Below, piece after piece: positions 17,216 to 25,771 of a stretch of DNA of 64,000 nucleotides (within the stretch, counting starts at the first letter, position 1; every line of letters starts with the position of its first letter). The notes beneath the pieces are model-generated. The model was not told the DNA's origin, did not search any database, and saw nothing but the letters and a program-made list of their open reading frames with translations. The translations under genes were made by a program, and so were the position numbers. This DNA comes from Duganella aceris (GTDB taxonomy: Bacteria; Pseudomonadota; Gammaproteobacteria; Burkholderiales; Burkholderiaceae_D): positions 124,001-188,000 of the forward strand of contig NZ_JAADJT010000002.1 of the NCBI RefSeq assembly GCF_011090165.1, written 5' to 3'.

Positions 17216-18769
17216 CTACCCCTTGCGCAGCTCGGCGTCCAATTGACGGATCGCCGCCTGCGCCTGGGTGATGACGCGGTCGGCGATGCGCTGCCGCATG
17301 CCGGGCACGCGCCCCGCCGCTTCGGCCTCCAGCAGCAAAGGCGTCAGCAGCTGCAAGGCCGAATCGCGGAAGCCCAGCGCCACCTGATCCAGCTGCGTGT
17401 TGAAGGACTGCTCGGCCGCCGTCAGCTGCTTGCGCAATTCGCCTTCGAACGCCGCGCGCTTGTCGCGGATCTCGGTGCGTTTGCGCTTGCCGCCGTCGGT
17501 GAACCACTTGAACGCGCCGGCCAGCAGCACCGCGCCACCGACGAACGGCGCCACCGGCGCCACCACCGGCAACACCACCGCCGCGCCGATCAGATAGGCC
17601 GCCGTGCCGGTGCCCGCCGCCACCACCGCACCACTCATCAGCGTGACGTTGGCCGCCGTGTCGACGCTGTTGACGATGCGCGTGCCGACCCGCAAACGCG
17701 GCATCAGCTTGGCCAGGGTCGAATGGTGCTGACGCTGGAACACCGACGATTGATTCAAGCGCATCGCCGACTGGAACAGTCGCAGATCATCCTGCAGCAG
17801 ATGCAGCGCCTGCTCCTTGCGGCGCACGATGCGGTCCAGCCGGCGCTCCATCTCCTGGCCGAACTGGTGCCGGCCCATGCTGGCCCAGACATCGTCGTCC
17901 TTCCATTGGTCGGTGTTGAGCCGGTCGGTGATCGCCAGTTCGATGGCGTTGCCGGCGTCGTGGACGGCGTCGTCGATTTCCTCCACCAGCAGGCTGCGCT
18001 CGTAGGCGATGCGCTGCTCCACCAGCGCCAGGCGCTGCAATACCTGGTTCTTCAGATCGTTGGCGGCGGTGACCAGCGTGGCGGCGGTGGCTTCGCCCTG
18101 CGACAGCATGCGCGCCTGCTCCAGGTAGACATCGATGTCGTGGGCGATCGCGGTGGTGGTGCTGCCGACCATGTCGCGCAGCTGCTGCTGGTCAATGTCG
18201 CCGGACTGGAAGTTGCGCGCGTGCTCGACCAGCAGCGGCTGGCCGGCGTGACGGCCGAAGTCGGCCACCGCGTCGGCCAGCGAGCGGCCGCGCACCAGCC
18301 GGCGCGCCTGGTCGCCGAGATTGGCCAGGATGCCGCGCTCTTCCGCCAGCGGCAGCTGGTTCATCTGCTCCGGCGACAGCCGCACCGACAGCGCCTTGGC
18401 CAGCCGCTGCGCCAGGATGCGGGCATCGGCGCCGTGCAGCGCCAGCAGCGGGATGGTCATGCCGAGCGCGTTCTCGCGCGCCGCCTGTTCGATGCCGGCG
18501 CAACTGCGGCCGAGCGCGTTGAAGGCCCAGTCGACGTCGACGCCGGATTCGATGGCGTTCAGGACCAGGGCGGTGAACACGGCGGAGGATTTGCCGTCGC
18601 CGGCGATGTCGGTGACGGCGGCGAACTGCGCCAGCGTCAGGCTGCCCTCGTTGCCGGCGATGGCGCCGACGGCGCGCGCATAGGCCGAGCTGAAGCTCTG
18701 ATCCGAGGACATATGCTCGTCGAGCGAGCGGACAGGAAGATTGGCTGGCGTACCCTGCTGACTATTCAC
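17216..18769 (-). CDS. Large orphan protein with central membrane segment
   Basis: A 517-residue protein I cannot assign. It is mostly helical. The N-terminal ~170 residues are compact and acidic (EGSLTLAQFAAVTDIAGDG), faintly like TerB-type domains. A long helical region follows (~190-375). A hydrophobic stretch near 385-435 (TAAYLIGAAVVLPVVAPVAP) should make two membrane helices, then a basic coiled coil (KRKRTEIRDKRAAFEGE). The order of helical arm, membrane insertion and helical arm recalls bacterial dynamin-like stalks, but no GTPase motif is present. The GTG at 18769 has GGAG five bases upstream and is preferred to a TTG at 18796 or ATG at 18712. Confidence 0.7.
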   Translation of the reverse strand: MNSQQGTPANLPVRSLDEHMSSDQSFSSAYARAVGAIAGNEGSLTLAQFAAVTDIAGDGKSSAVFTALVLNAIESGVDVDWAFNALGRSCAGIEQAARENALGMTIPLLALHGADARILAQRLAKALSVRLSPEQMNQLPLAEERGILANLGDQARRLVRGRSLADAVADFGRHAGQPLLVEHARNFQSGDIDQQQLRDMVGSTTTAIAHDIDVYLEQARMLSQGEATAATLVTAANDLKNQVLQRLALVEQRIAYERSLLVEEIDDAVHDAGNAIELAITDRLNTDQWKDDDVWASMGRHQFGQEMERRLDRIVRRKEQALHLLQDDLRLFQSAMRLNQSSVFQRQHHSTLAKLMPRLRVGTRIVNSVDTAANVTLMSGAVVAAGTGTAAYLIGAAVVLPVVAPVAPFVGGAVLLAGAFKWFTDGGKRKRTEIRDKRAAFEGELRKQLTAAEQSFNTQLDQVALGFRDSALQLLTPLLLEAEAAGRVPGMRQRIADRVITQAQAAIRQLDAELRKG

Positions 18770-18822
18770 ACCTGCTCCAGTTTGGTTTGATGCCAAGATG
18801 GCATTCTAACTGAAGCGCCGAT

Positions 18823-19116
18823 TCAGTGAGGCAGATAGCGAATCGCGGCGATGATGGCGGCAGTCTGGCCAAGCGCCGACGCCAATATCAACTTGAGCAT
18901 ATCCACCTTTTGCGCTGCCAGTTCTCCGCGCAAGATCGCTATCTGCTCTTTTATAAAAAGCATTAATCTTTCCTCCAGCGCCGCAAGGTCGGATTTACTG
19001 GCCACCTGCGTCATCAAGACATCCGATAAGGCCATCGCATGCGCTTCCGCCTGCTGCGCCGGGACGCCGGCCGATTCAAGGCGTTTTGCGTAGCTGAGTG
19101 TATCGATAAAGATCAT
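18823..19116 (-). CDS. Small coiled-coil membrane protein (DUF1640-like)
   Basis: A 97-residue protein: MIFIDTLSYAKRLESAGVPA at the front, a middle helix with AEAHAMALSDVLMTQVASKS, a coiled coil (LAALEERLMLFIKEQIAIL), and one C-terminal membrane helix. This is the plan of DUF1640/CCDC90 proteins; function in bacteria is not established. The start at 19116 has TTGGAGG six bases upstream. Confidence 0.75.
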   Translation of the reverse strand: MIFIDTLSYAKRLESAGVPAQQAEAHAMALSDVLMTQVASKSDLAALEERLMLFIKEQIAILRGELAAQKVDMLKLILASALGQTAAIIAAIRYLPH

Positions 19117-19187
19117 GGCGTCCTCCAAGGCGTTCCTCCATTTTCCTCCTCCGGCGGCGCGATGCAAGCGCCACACCTTGAGCCATC

Positions 19188-19679
19188 TCAACCCGCATCG
19201 GTCGACAGGATCAACGTTTCCTTGATCTCCTCCATCACCACATAGCTTTTCGACTGCGCCGCGCCAGGCAGCGACAGCAGCATGTCGCCCAGCAGCGTGC
19301 GGTACTCGGCCATCTCGTGGATGCGCGCCTTGATCAGGTAATCGAAATCGCCCGACACCAGATGGCACTCCTGCACCTCCGGAATCCGCAACACCTCGCG
19401 CCGGAACTGCTCGAACGCCGGCCCCGACTTCTGATTCAGCGTAATTTCCACAAACACCAGCAACTTGGCCCCCAGCGATTGCGGACTGATCCGGGCGTGA
19501 TACCCTGTAATCACCCCATCCCGCTCCATGCGCTTGACCCGCTCGATGGCCGGCGTAATCGACAAGCCGACCTGCTCGCTCAGGTCCTTCATCGATATCC
19601 GCCCGTCCTCCTGCAGGATGCGCAATATCTTTCTGTCAAGCTTGTCCAGGGTACGGACCGATTCCTTTTGAATTCGCAT
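19188..19679 (-). CDS. lrp: Lrp/AsnC-family regulator, probable regulator of dadA
   Basis: A 163-residue leucine-responsive regulator. An N-terminal helix-turn-helix (LDRKILRILQEDGRISMKDL then SITPAIERVKRMERDG) is followed by the ligand-binding RAM domain (ECHLVSGDFDYLIKAR). It is divergent from dadA with 97 bases between the starts, the classical arrangement in which Lrp responds to amino acids and controls D-amino acid dehydrogenase. It could also act globally, as Lrp does in many proteobacteria. Confidence 0.9.
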   Translation of the reverse strand: MRIQKESVRTLDKLDRKILRILQEDGRISMKDLSEQVGLSITPAIERVKRMERDGVITGYHARISPQSLGAKLLVFVEITLNQKSGPAFEQFRREVLRIPEVQECHLVSGDFDYLIKARIHEMAEYRTLLGDMLLSLPGAAQSKSYVVMEEIKETLILSTDAG

Positions 19680-19776
19680 GAAGATCCACTGTTTTTAGCA
19701 CGCTATACAGTAACAAATACTAGTTATACGAGAATACCATAGCGGAATATCTGGCAGCTAAATAATCGGGGGCAAT

Positions 19777-21060
19777 ATGCGTGTTGTGATCTTGGGTAGC
19801 GGTGTCATCGGCGTCACCAGCGCCTACTATCTGGCCCAGGCCGGCCACGACGTGACCGTGCTCGACCGCCAGCCCGGTCCCGCGCTGGAAACCAGTTTCG
19901 CCAACGCCGGCCAGATCTCCCCCGGCTACGCCTCGCCGTGGGCCGCGCCCGGCATCCCGTTGAAGGCGATGAAGTGGATGCTGCAACGCCACGCCCCGCT
20001 GTCGATCACCCCGGACGGCACGCTGTTCCAGCTGCAATGGATGTGGCAGATGCTGCAAAACTGCACCCCGGAGCGCTACGCCGTCAACAAGGAACGCATG
20101 GTGCGCCTGGCCGAATACAGCCGCGACTGCTTTAAGACCCTGCGCGCCGCCACCGGCATCGAGTACGAAGGCCGCCAGCAGGGCACGACCCAGCTGTTCC
20201 GCACCCAGAAGCAGCTGGACGACGCCGCCAAGGACATCGAAGTCCTGAAAGAGACCGGCGTGCCTTACGAGCTGCTGAACCGCGAACAACTGGTCGCCGC
20301 CGAACCCGGCCTGGACCAGAACAAGCTGGTCGGCGGCCTGCGCCTGCCGAACGATGAAACCGGCGACTGCCAGCTGTTCACCACCCGCCTGACCGCGATG
20401 GCCGAAGAACTCGGCGTCAAGTTCCGCTACGGCGTCGACATCACCGGCCTGGTCGGCGACGGCGACGCCATCAAGGGCGTGCAATGCGGCGCCGAACTGG
20501 TCACCGCCGACTCCTACGTGGTCGCGCTGGGCGCCTACTCGACGCCGCTGTTGAAGAAGCTGGTCGAGATTCCGGTCTATCCGCTCAAGGGCTACTCGAT
20601 CACGGTGCCGATCGTCGACGCCGACGCCGCGCCGGTGTCGACCATCCTGGATGAAACCTACAAGATCGCCGTCACCCGCTTCGACGACCGCATCCGCGTC
20701 GGCGGCATGGCGGAGATCGCCGGCTTCGACAAGCGCCTCAACCCGCGCCGCCGCGAGACGCTGGAAATGGTGGTCAACGACCTGTTCCCGGGCGCCGGCG
20801 ACACCGCCAGCGCCAGCTTCTGGACCGGCCTGCGGCCGATGACGCCCGACGGCACGCCGATCGTCGGCCGCACCGGCCTGCGCAACCTGTTCGTCAACAC
20901 CGGCCACGGCACGCTGGGCTGGACCATGTCCTGCGGCTCGGCGCAACTGCTGTCGGATATCATTTCGGCGCGCCGTCCGGCGATCCTGGCCGACGACCTG
21001 TCGGTGGCCCGCTACAGCGCCGACCGCGCGCCGCGCCAGCCGCAACTGGCCGGCGCCTGA
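19777..21060 (+). CDS. dadA: D-amino acid dehydrogenase
   Basis: A 427-residue FAD enzyme that oxidises D-alanine and other D-amino acids to 2-oxo acids, passing electrons to the respiratory chain at the inner membrane. The N-terminal [18 protein letters not shown] is the FAD-binding fold, [21 protein letters not shown] is typical of DadA, and [14 protein letters not shown] with [14 protein letters not shown] near the C-terminus completes the flavin site. A GGGGG ribosome site precedes the ATG. No alanine racemase (dadX) follows. Confidence 0.95.
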   Translation: MRVVILGSGVIGVTSAYYLAQAGHDVTVLDRQPGPALETSFANAGQISPGYASPWAAPGIPLKAMKWMLQRHAPLSITPDGTLFQLQWMWQMLQNCTPERYAVNKERMVRLAEYSRDCFKTLRAATGIEYEGRQQGTTQLFRTQKQLDDAAKDIEVLKETGVPYELLNREQLVAAEPGLDQNKLVGGLRLPNDETGDCQLFTTRLTAMAEELGVKFRYGVDITGLVGDGDAIKGVQCGAELVTADSYVVALGAYSTPLLKKLVEIPVYPLKGYSITVPIVDADAAPVSTILDETYKIAVTRFDDRIRVGGMAEIAGFDKRLNPRRRETLEMVVNDLFPGAGDTASASFWTGLRPMTPDGTPIVGRTGLRNLFVNTGHGTLGWTMSCGSAQLLSDIISARRPAILADDLSVARYSADRAPRQPQLAGA

Positions 21061-21076
21061 CGCCCGGCGGGGCCTC

Positions 21077-21107
21077 AGGCGGCGAGATTGTCGCATCGCC
21101 GCCTTTT
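21077..21107 (+). terminator. Terminator of dadA
   Basis: A perfect 9-bp stem (AGGCGGCGA/TCGCCGCCT) with a 10-base loop, followed by TTTT, 17 bases past the dadA stop. Confidence 0.8.
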
Positions 21108-21143
21108 ATCTGTCGACTAAGCCGCCACAACGCGATCATGGCG

Positions 21144-21172
21144 TTGAGATTGACGCCAAGCCTGCGTATAAT
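21144..21172 (+). promoter_or_regulatory. Promoter placing the start of transcription at the HDOD start codon
   Basis: TTGAGA (21144-21149), a 17-base spacer and a perfect TATAAT (21167-21172). Transcription would begin at about 21178-21180, that is at the ATG of the HDOD gene (21180). No ribosome-binding site lies between the -10 box and the ATG. Confidence 0.7.
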
Positions 21173-21179
21173 TTTGACC

Positions 21180-22019
21180 ATGAATAAACTTGAAGCATTC
21201 GGCCATATCGCGGCCCTGGCCATTCGTGGCGAACTGGTATTCCCTACCAGCGTAAATGCGGCGCTCCGCGTTCAACTGGCACTGGACGATCCCGAGTGCC
21301 CGGTCGACACCGCCATCAGCCTGGTGCTGGCCGAACCGCTGCTGGCGGCGCGCACCGTGGCCATCTCCAACTCGGCGATGTTCAACCGCGCCGGCGCCCC
21401 GGTCATCACCAACGTGCGCGGCGCCATCATGCGCATCGGCTACCAGAACCTGTTCGCGCTGGCCGCCGCCATGGTGGTGCGCCAGTTCGGCAGCAAGATC
21501 TCCGATCCGGCGGTGCGCGCCAAGGCGGAAAAGCTGTGGGACCACACCATCGCCGTCGCCGCGCTGGCCCGCGTGATCGCCCGCCAGGTCACCGGCGTCA
21601 ATCCGGATACCGCGCTGTTCGCCGGCATCGTGCATGAAGTGGGCGGCTTTTACCTGCTGTCGCGCGCCGACGAATTCCCCGGCCTGCTGGAAGAGGATCC
21701 GGAAAACTGGCATTCGGCCAGCGAGGAAATCATCACCCGCGAGGTGATGCGCAAGCTGTGCATCCCGGAGCCGGTGGCGGAAGCCATCGAAGGCCTGCGC
21801 GACAGCTTCATGTCGATCCCGCCCGATACCCTGCTCGACACGCTGCTGCTGGCGAACCACCTGACCGACGTCAAATCGCCGTTGCAGGAGCCGCAGCGCG
21901 ACCTGCCGCCGCATTCCGACTCGGCCATCGACCTGTTCATCGACCAGGAAAAAATGATCGCGATACTGCGCGAAGCCCGGGTCGACGCCGCCGAAATGAG
22001 CGCTGCGCTGCTGGTTTGA
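21180..22019 (+). CDS. HDOD-domain protein
   Basis: A 279-residue HDOD protein, a family of inactive HD-fold domains linked to signalling and cell-cycle or motility control. The family core is seen in AISNSAMFNRAG, RGAIMRIGYQNLFALAAAM and the degenerate HD region FAGIVHEVGGFYLL, where HE replaces the metal-binding HD. There is no receiver or output domain. Its TGA overlaps the ATG of zntB, so the two are translationally coupled. The gene seems to be read from a leaderless message (see the promoter at 21144-21172). Confidence 0.85.
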   Translation: MNKLEAFGHIAALAIRGELVFPTSVNAALRVQLALDDPECPVDTAISLVLAEPLLAARTVAISNSAMFNRAGAPVITNVRGAIMRIGYQNLFALAAAMVVRQFGSKISDPAVRAKAEKLWDHTIAVAALARVIARQVTGVNPDTALFAGIVHEVGGFYLLSRADEFPGLLEEDPENWHSASEEIITREVMRKLCIPEPVAEAIEGLRDSFMSIPPDTLLDTLLLANHLTDVKSPLQEPQRDLPPHSDSAIDLFIDQEKMIAILREARVDAAEMSAALLV

Positions 22020-23044
22020 TGAGCGCATCCCCGCCCTCCTACGGTTCCGACCAGTCCGGCCTGGTCTGCGGCTACCTGTTCGGCCGCACGCCCGACGGCA
22101 AGGGCGTGCCGCTCGACACCGACGCCGCGCGCGATTGGCTCAAGGTGCGCGAACAGCACCCGGAACAATTCGTCTGGCTGCACTACAACCTGGCCAACAC
22201 CGCCAGCGAGAAGTGGCTGCACGAGCACACCGCGCTGCCGGAGGAATTCTACGAATCGCTGCACGAAGGCCCGCGTTCGACCCGCATCGAACTGGTCGAC
22301 AACATGCTGATCGCGGTGGTCAACGACGTGCTGCACGATTTCTCGTTCGACGCGTCGGACATCTCCACGCTGTGGCTCAGCGTCGACAGCCAGATCGTCA
22401 TCAGCGCGCGGCGCAAGCCGCTGAAGGCGATCGACGGCCTGCGCAACGCGGTGCGCAACGGCGAGCCGATGCGCTCCTCGGTGGCGCTGCTGATCCACCT
22501 GCTGCGCGACCAGGCCGACGCGCTGATCAAGATCGTACGCGGCGCCATCAGCACCGTCGACGGCATCGAGGACAATCTGCTGGCCGGCAAGCTGACCACG
22601 CAGCGCGCCGGCCTCGGCTCGCTGCGGCGGGTGCTGGTGCGGCTTCAGCGCCTGCTGGCGCCGGAGCCGGCCGCGCTGTTCCGCTTGCTGCAACGGCCGC
22701 CGGCCTGGGTGGCGGAGATCGACGCGCAGGAATTGAGCCAGTCGACCGAGGAATTCTCGATGGTGCTGGCGGATATGGCCTCGCTGCAGGAGCGCATCAA
22801 GCTGATCCAGGAAGAGATCGCGGCGCTGACCGCCGAAGCCAACAACCACAGCCTGTTCGTGCTGACGGTGGTGACGGTGCTGGCGCTGCCGATTAACATC
22901 ATCGCCGGCTTGTTCGGCATGAACGTCGGCGGCATTCCGCTGGCCGACGCGCCGCATGGCTTCTGGGTGGTGGTGGCGATCGTCGCCAGCTTCACCGTGA
23001 TCGCCGGCCTGGTGGCGTTCCGCCGGCAGCGCGGGCAGCGCTAG
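22019..23044 (+). CDS. zntB: Zinc transporter ZntB (CorA family)
   Basis: A 341-residue member of the CorA metal transporter superfamily. A large cytoplasmic N-terminal domain is followed by a long stalk helix and two C-terminal membrane helices. The pore motif GMN is intact in GLFGMNVGGIP. EFYESLHEGPRSTRIELVDN is typical of the ZntB branch, which moves zinc across the inner membrane. The start overlaps the HDOD stop (TGATG), and the 3' end overlaps the convergent gene at 22992 by 53 bases. Confidence 0.88.
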   Translation: MSASPPSYGSDQSGLVCGYLFGRTPDGKGVPLDTDAARDWLKVREQHPEQFVWLHYNLANTASEKWLHEHTALPEEFYESLHEGPRSTRIELVDNMLIAVVNDVLHDFSFDASDISTLWLSVDSQIVISARRKPLKAIDGLRNAVRNGEPMRSSVALLIHLLRDQADALIKIVRGAISTVDGIEDNLLAGKLTTQRAGLGSLRRVLVRLQRLLAPEPAALFRLLQRPPAWVAEIDAQELSQSTEEFSMVLADMASLQERIKLIQEEIAALTAEANNHSLFVLTVVTVLALPINIIAGLFGMNVGGIPLADAPHGFWVVVAIVASFTVIAGLVAFRRQRGQR

Positions 23045-23513
23045 CGTTGCGCACGCGCTGCCCGCCGTACGCGGCGAAGATCAGCCCCATCACCAGCGCG
23101 ATCAGGTTGTCGCGCCGGTAGCTGGCGCGCACCGCGTCCAGCCCGACCACCTCCTTGCCGCCGACCGCGATGCCGTAGACGGTGTGGAAGTCGCCCTCGC
23201 CGTAGCCGTTGCGCGACGGCCGTTGCGGATCGAAGCGCACCGTCAGCGGATACATGACCGCGTCCAGCACCGCCTGGCGCTGGCGGCCTTCGGCGTCGCC
23301 CTTGGCATATAAAACGAACTGCCGCCTGTCGGCGCCGATGGCGAAGTACAGCGCGCCGCGCGTGGACTGGTTCCACGTCACGCGGCCGCTGGCGCTGCGC
23401 AGCTGCTCCTCCGCCGGGAAGCGCCATTCCAGCGCGGCGAACAGCAGGATCAGGCCGATGCCGAGCAGCAGAAAGAAATACGCGCCGCGCTCGCCGGCAA
23501 ACCATGGTTTCAT
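22992..23513 (-). CDS. Hypothetical membrane protein (DUF3592-like layout)
   Basis: A 173-residue protein of unknown function, with a membrane helix at ~12-30 (YFFLLLGIGLILLFAALEW) and another near 135-152 (LIALVMGLIFAAYGG), separated by a hydrophilic, beta-rich region. Two helices around an extracytoplasmic beta domain recall DUF3592 proteins, but this is only by layout. No clear ribosome site is present. The C-terminal 17 codons overlap the end of zntB on the other strand. Confidence 0.6.
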   Translation of the reverse strand: MKPWFAGERGAYFFLLLGIGLILLFAALEWRFPAEEQLRSASGRVTWNQSTRGALYFAIGADRRQFVLYAKGDAEGRQRQAVLDAVMYPLTVRFDPQRPSRNGYGEGDFHTVYGIAVGGKEVVGLDAVRASYRRDNLIALVMGLIFAAYGGQRVRNASAARAAGGTPPGRRSR

Positions 23514-23624
23514 GTTGGGACTGTGTGAACGAAATGATCGCCATCATACGTGAGATTGCGCGCATATCGATTTGCGCCGGCGAGGTATAGTGATATCCAT
23601 CTCATCACACCGAAAGCACCACCT

Positions 23625-23822
23625 ATGCGCCTGCTCATCGCCCTGATACTGCCGTGGCTGACCTTCTTCACCATCGGCCGCCCGTTCGCCGGCGTCATCT
23701 GCCTGATCCTGCAACTGACGCTGATCGGCTGGCTGCCTGCCGCGATCTGGGCGGTGTATTCGCTCAGCCAGTTCAAGACCGACCAGAAAATCGACCGCGC
23801 GCTGGACCAGCGCGGACGCTGA
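23625..23822 (+). CDS. YqaE/Pmp3-family small membrane protein
   Basis: A 65-residue proteolipid of the Pmp3/UPF0057 type, with two membrane helices (LIALILPWLTFFTIGRPFAG and ICLILQLTLIGWLPAAIWAV). The family is linked to membrane potential and salt or cold stress in yeast and plants; the bacterial role is little known. A GAAAG lies ahead of the ATG. Its TGA overlaps the ATG of the next gene. Confidence 0.82.
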   Translation: MRLLIALILPWLTFFTIGRPFAGVICLILQLTLIGWLPAAIWAVYSLSQFKTDQKIDRALDQRGR

Positions 23823-24475
23823 TGCAGATCGATCACATCTTCATCCGCGCCAGCGGCGGCGCGCCGGAAGCGGAACACTTGCTGGCCTTGGGATGGGCCG
23901 AAGGGTCCGGCAACCATCACCCCGGCCAGGGCACGGAGAACCGCCGCTTCTTTTTTGAGAACATCTTCATCGAGCTGCTGTGGATCGCCGATCACGCCGA
24001 GATCCAGAGCGAGCAGACGCGCCCCACCATGTTGTTCGAGCGGCTGTCGATGGAGCAGGCGTCGCCGTTCGGCGTCTGCTTCCGGCCGGCGGGCGATGCC
24101 GGCGAGGCGCCGTTCCCGCATTGGGCGTACACGCCGGCCTACCTGCCGCCGGGAATGAAAATCGATATCGGCATGGATGCGCCGCTGACCGAGCCGTTGT
24201 GGTTCTTCATCGCCGATGCGAAGGCGCCGGCGGCCTATCCGTTCGAGCGCCAGGAGCCGCTGTATCATCCGCTGGAGCTGAACCGGATCAGCGCGATCAC
24301 CTTGACCATGCCGGGCGCGGAGCAGTTGTCCGAGGCCGCCACCGCCGCGCGCGGCACGGGCCAGGTCCGGTTCGTGGCCGGCGGCGAACATCTGATGGAA
24401 GTCATTTTCGACGATCACCGCCAGGGCGGGAGCCACGACCTGCGCCCGCACCTGCCGTTGATTGTCAGGTACTGA
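23822..24475 (+). CDS. Glyoxalase-like domain protein
   Basis: A 217-residue protein of the glyoxalase/VOC fold. It starts MQIDHIFIRASGGAPEAEHL, with HPGQGTENRRFFFENIFIEL as the conserved core and a second half ending in GEHLMEVIFDDH. Members bind metal and act on small carbonyl, antibiotic or aromatic substrates; the substrate here is unknown. It is coupled to the Pmp3-like gene by a 1-base overlap. Confidence 0.8.
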   Translation: MQIDHIFIRASGGAPEAEHLLALGWAEGSGNHHPGQGTENRRFFFENIFIELLWIADHAEIQSEQTRPTMLFERLSMEQASPFGVCFRPAGDAGEAPFPHWAYTPAYLPPGMKIDIGMDAPLTEPLWFFIADAKAPAAYPFERQEPLYHPLELNRISAITLTMPGAEQLSEAATAARGTGQVRFVAGGEHLMEVIFDDHRQGGSHDLRPHLPLIVRY

Positions 24476-24508
24476 TACTTGCTTGGTGGTGTGCGAACTC
24501 GGATTAAT

Positions 24509-24526
24509 GTAAACATTTTCGTTTAC
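24509..24526. promoter_or_regulatory. Candidate operator, GTAAAC-N6-GTTTAC
   Basis: A perfect 6-bp inverted repeat with a 6-base spacer, 31 bases before the ATG of the MFS gene, in an AT-rich patch. It is a likely binding site for the Cys-rich winged-helix regulator encoded as the second gene of this operon (25768). Confidence 0.6.
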
Positions 24527-24556
24527 TTATTAACGGGCGCGGATTACAGTGGCGGT

Positions 24557-25771
24557 ATGAAAACTCCACTACTGATCGGCGCCGCCTGCCTGCTGGCCCT
24601 GCTCTCCACCATCGGCGCCTCGCTGCCCTACCCGATCCTGCCGCCGCTGTTCGCCGCCGGCGCCAGCAACGGCCTCAACACCTTCCTCGGCCTGCCGCCC
24701 AAGCTGCTGTTCGGTCTGGCGCTGACCATCAACCCGCTCGGCCTGCTGATCGGCTCCGCCCTGCTCGGCCCGATGTCGGACCGCTACGGCCGCCGCCCGG
24801 TGCTGCTGATCACCGCCGTCGGCGCCGCCATCGGCCACGCCGTCACCGCCTGCGCGCTGCTGATGGAATCCTACCCGCTGTTCATCGTCGCCCGCTTCGC
24901 CACCGGTCTGCTCGAAGGCAGCGGCTCGGTCGCCCGCGCCCTGCTGGCCGACCGCCTGAGCGGCGACCTGCGCCGCAAAGCGCTGTCGTGGCTGAACGGC
25001 GCCTTCTACATGGGCTGGCTGGCCGGTCCGCTGCTGGCCGGCGCCACCCTCGGCTTCGGCCTGACCACGCCGTTCTGGGTCGCCGTCGCCGCCCTGCTGC
25101 TGGTGGCCGCGCTGGTCGCCGCCACCCTGCCGCGCGAAGCGCCCAGCGGCGCCACCACCTCCTGGTGGCAGGTGGCGCGCGACCGCCACTCGCTCAACCT
25201 GCTGCGCGAACCCGACCTGCGCAACCTGTTCATCGTGACGCTGGCCTACACCTGCGGCGTGACCGGCTTCTACGAGTTCTACCCGCTGTGGCTGGTGGAA
25301 GTGCCCGGCTACGGCGCCCAGGGCATCGCCTGGATCACCGCCGCCATGTGCGCCGTGATGACCACCACCACCATCATCGCCGGCCGCCCGTTCCAGGGCG
25401 AACCGCTGCTGCGCGCGCGCCGCTTCGCCTTGATCACCGCCGCCATGATCACGCTGCTGGCGGCCGGCGACGCCAGGCTCGGCATCGCCGCCATCGTCCT
25501 GTTCGGCATCCCGCACTCGTTCTACAACGCCATCGTCCCCAACTGGTGCGCCGAACGCTTCGGCGCCCACGGCCAGGGCGCGGTGATGGGCCTGATCTCC
25601 ACCACCTTCTGCCTGGCCAACATCATCATGGCGCTGATCGGCGCGGTGCTGACGCTGATCGACACCCGCCTGATCCTGCTGCTGGGCGCGGCGCTGACGG
25701 CATGGTCGGCGTGGCGCATGCAGGCCTGGCACCACAGCATGAGCGCCAGGGCCGGCGCCGCCTTGCCATGA
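24557..25771 (+). CDS. MFS transporter
   Basis: A 404-residue major facilitator with about 12 membrane helices and the loop motif GPMSDRYGRRPVLL between helices 2 and 3. The substrate is not clear; the small size and layout suggest a DHA1-type exporter. Its stop overlaps the start of a putative metal- or redox-sensing regulator (ATGA), which suggests the substrate is a signal the regulator senses. Confidence 0.85.
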   Translation: MKTPLLIGAACLLALLSTIGASLPYPILPPLFAAGASNGLNTFLGLPPKLLFGLALTINPLGLLIGSALLGPMSDRYGRRPVLLITAVGAAIGHAVTACALLMESYPLFIVARFATGLLEGSGSVARALLADRLSGDLRRKALSWLNGAFYMGWLAGPLLAGATLGFGLTTPFWVAVAALLLVAALVAATLPREAPSGATTSWWQVARDRHSLNLLREPDLRNLFIVTLAYTCGVTGFYEFYPLWLVEVPGYGAQGIAWITAAMCAVMTTTTIIAGRPFQGEPLLRARRFALITAAMITLLAAGDARLGIAAIVLFGIPHSFYNAIVPNWCAERFGAHGQGAVMGLISTTFCLANIIMALIGAVLTLIDTRLILLLGAALTAWSAWRMQAWHHSMSARAGAALP

